Of a stretch of 64,000 bases of DNA, positions 63,712 through 64,000 are shown in pieces. The notes under the pieces were generated by a model. The model ran no database searches, had not been told where the DNA came from, and worked only from the letters and a program-made list of their open reading frames with translations. Numbering within the stretch: the first letter of the stretch is position 1; each line of letters starts with the position of its first letter. A program made the translations under genes and the position numbers. Source of the stretch: Pseudomonas azotoformans (GTDB lineage: Bacteria; Pseudomonadota; Gammaproteobacteria; Pseudomonadales; Pseudomonadaceae); contig NZ_CP014546.1 in assembly GCF_001579805.1 (NCBI RefSeq), positions 868,001-932,000 on the forward strand, in the 5' to 3' direction.

Positions 63712-64000
63712 ACCTTCTCTCCAGAGGCCTTGGCGGTGAATTGTGGCTTCTCACCGATCTTGTAGGTTTCAAGAATTTCGTAGGTCAGGGTGTCGCGGGT
63801 CGCGTTGAAGTACTGGCGGCAACCGGCGGCGTGGATCCACAGTTCGTGGTGCAGACCACGGGGGTTGTCGCGGAAGAACATGTAGTCGCCCCACTCTTCA
63901 TCGGTGCAGGCGTTCGGGTCCAGCGGGCGCGGGATGTGCGCTTGGCCGGACGCGTGAAATTCCTCTTCGGAGCGCAGTTCGCCACAGTGAGGACAGAAGA
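63708..64000 (-). CDS. soxD: Sarcosine oxidase delta subunit, N-terminus outside the window
   Basis: The last 96 codons plus stop are seen in the frame that overlaps the soxA start (ATGA). The protein reads FCPHCGELRSEEEFHASGQA with a CPHCG zinc motif, then HIPRPLDPNACTDEEWGDYM and RNPRGLHHE-like (DNPRGLHHELWIHAAGC). This matches SoxD, the small zinc-binding subunit of the sarcosine oxidase heterotetramer. The start codon is just beyond the window edge. The next gene upstream should be soxB. Confidence 0.93.
   Translation of the reverse strand, partial: FCPHCGELRSEEEFHASGQAHIPRPLDPNACTDEEWGDYMFFRDNPRGLHHELWIHAAGCRQYFNATRDTLTYEILETYKIGEKPQFTAKASGEKV

Noticed and set aside
61414..63765. 783-codon antisense frame across soxA
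   Set aside because: Shadow of the sarcosine oxidase alpha gene with no family motif.

Overview
The window looks like the chromosome of a fluorescent Pseudomonas (P. fluorescens group). It is GC-rich and gene-dense. The gene order around rpoD, a Lrp-type regulator, davB-davA, pqqFABCDE, three acyl-CoA dehydrogenase paralogues, bioBFHCD-comF, rarD, glcB, creBCD and soxDAG-purU-fdhA is typical of pseudomonads. This placement rests on protein motifs and remembered synteny; no database search was run. No prophage, insertion sequence, CRISPR array or integron was seen, and no gene-free stretch exceeds about 270 bases.

Layout. 1-4505: 3' end of rpoD, a large membrane GGDEF/EAL protein with a periplasmic sensor, and a CAU-anticodon tRNA. 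4550-9084: a VOC protein, a LysR regulator, a Lrp/AsnC regulator, then davB and davA, which start lysine catabolism by the 5-aminovalerate route. 9133-14846: pqqFABCDE, the PQQ cofactor cluster, with a very small pqqA followed by an attenuator-like hairpin. 14852-17564: a Pmp3-type peptide, a class III aminotransferase and a divergent LysR gene. 17805-24871: three long acyl-CoA dehydrogenases with a frameshifted GGDEF gene between two of them; the last has a strong PsrA-type operator. 25124-30788: a small flagellar-rod-like protein, the biotin operon bioBFHCD, and divergent comF, with a BirA-type operator overlapping the bioB -35 box and the comF coding start. 30841-35626: ModE, PhoX, SrkA and RarD. 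35864-42754: GcvR, malate synthase G, an orphan protein, a response regulator, and a cNMP/CBS/nucleotidyltransferase protein with a DnaQ-type exonuclease. 42808-48205: a FecI/FecR/TonB-receptor iron-uptake module with a Fur-type box, a PepSY membrane protein and a tiny membrane protein. 48241-54708: GST, a REP-type palindrome, the creBCD operon led by a retropepsin-like gene, an acyltransferase and a DUF2780 protein. 54860-57789: an ECF sigma factor, its RskA-type anti-sigma factor, a second copy of the anti-sigma sensor half, and two orphan small proteins. 57839-64000: fdhA, purU, soxG, soxA and partial soxD, which oxidise sarcosine and deal with the formaldehyde and formyl-THF produced.

Most of the window is core metabolism. 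No clearly new multi-gene system was found. The most unusual points are the extended in-frame start of pqqA, the duplicated sensor half of the RskA-like anti-sigma factor, the 93-residue rod/hook-like protein next to the biotin operon, the BirA operator embedded in comF, and the frameshifted diguanylate cyclase.
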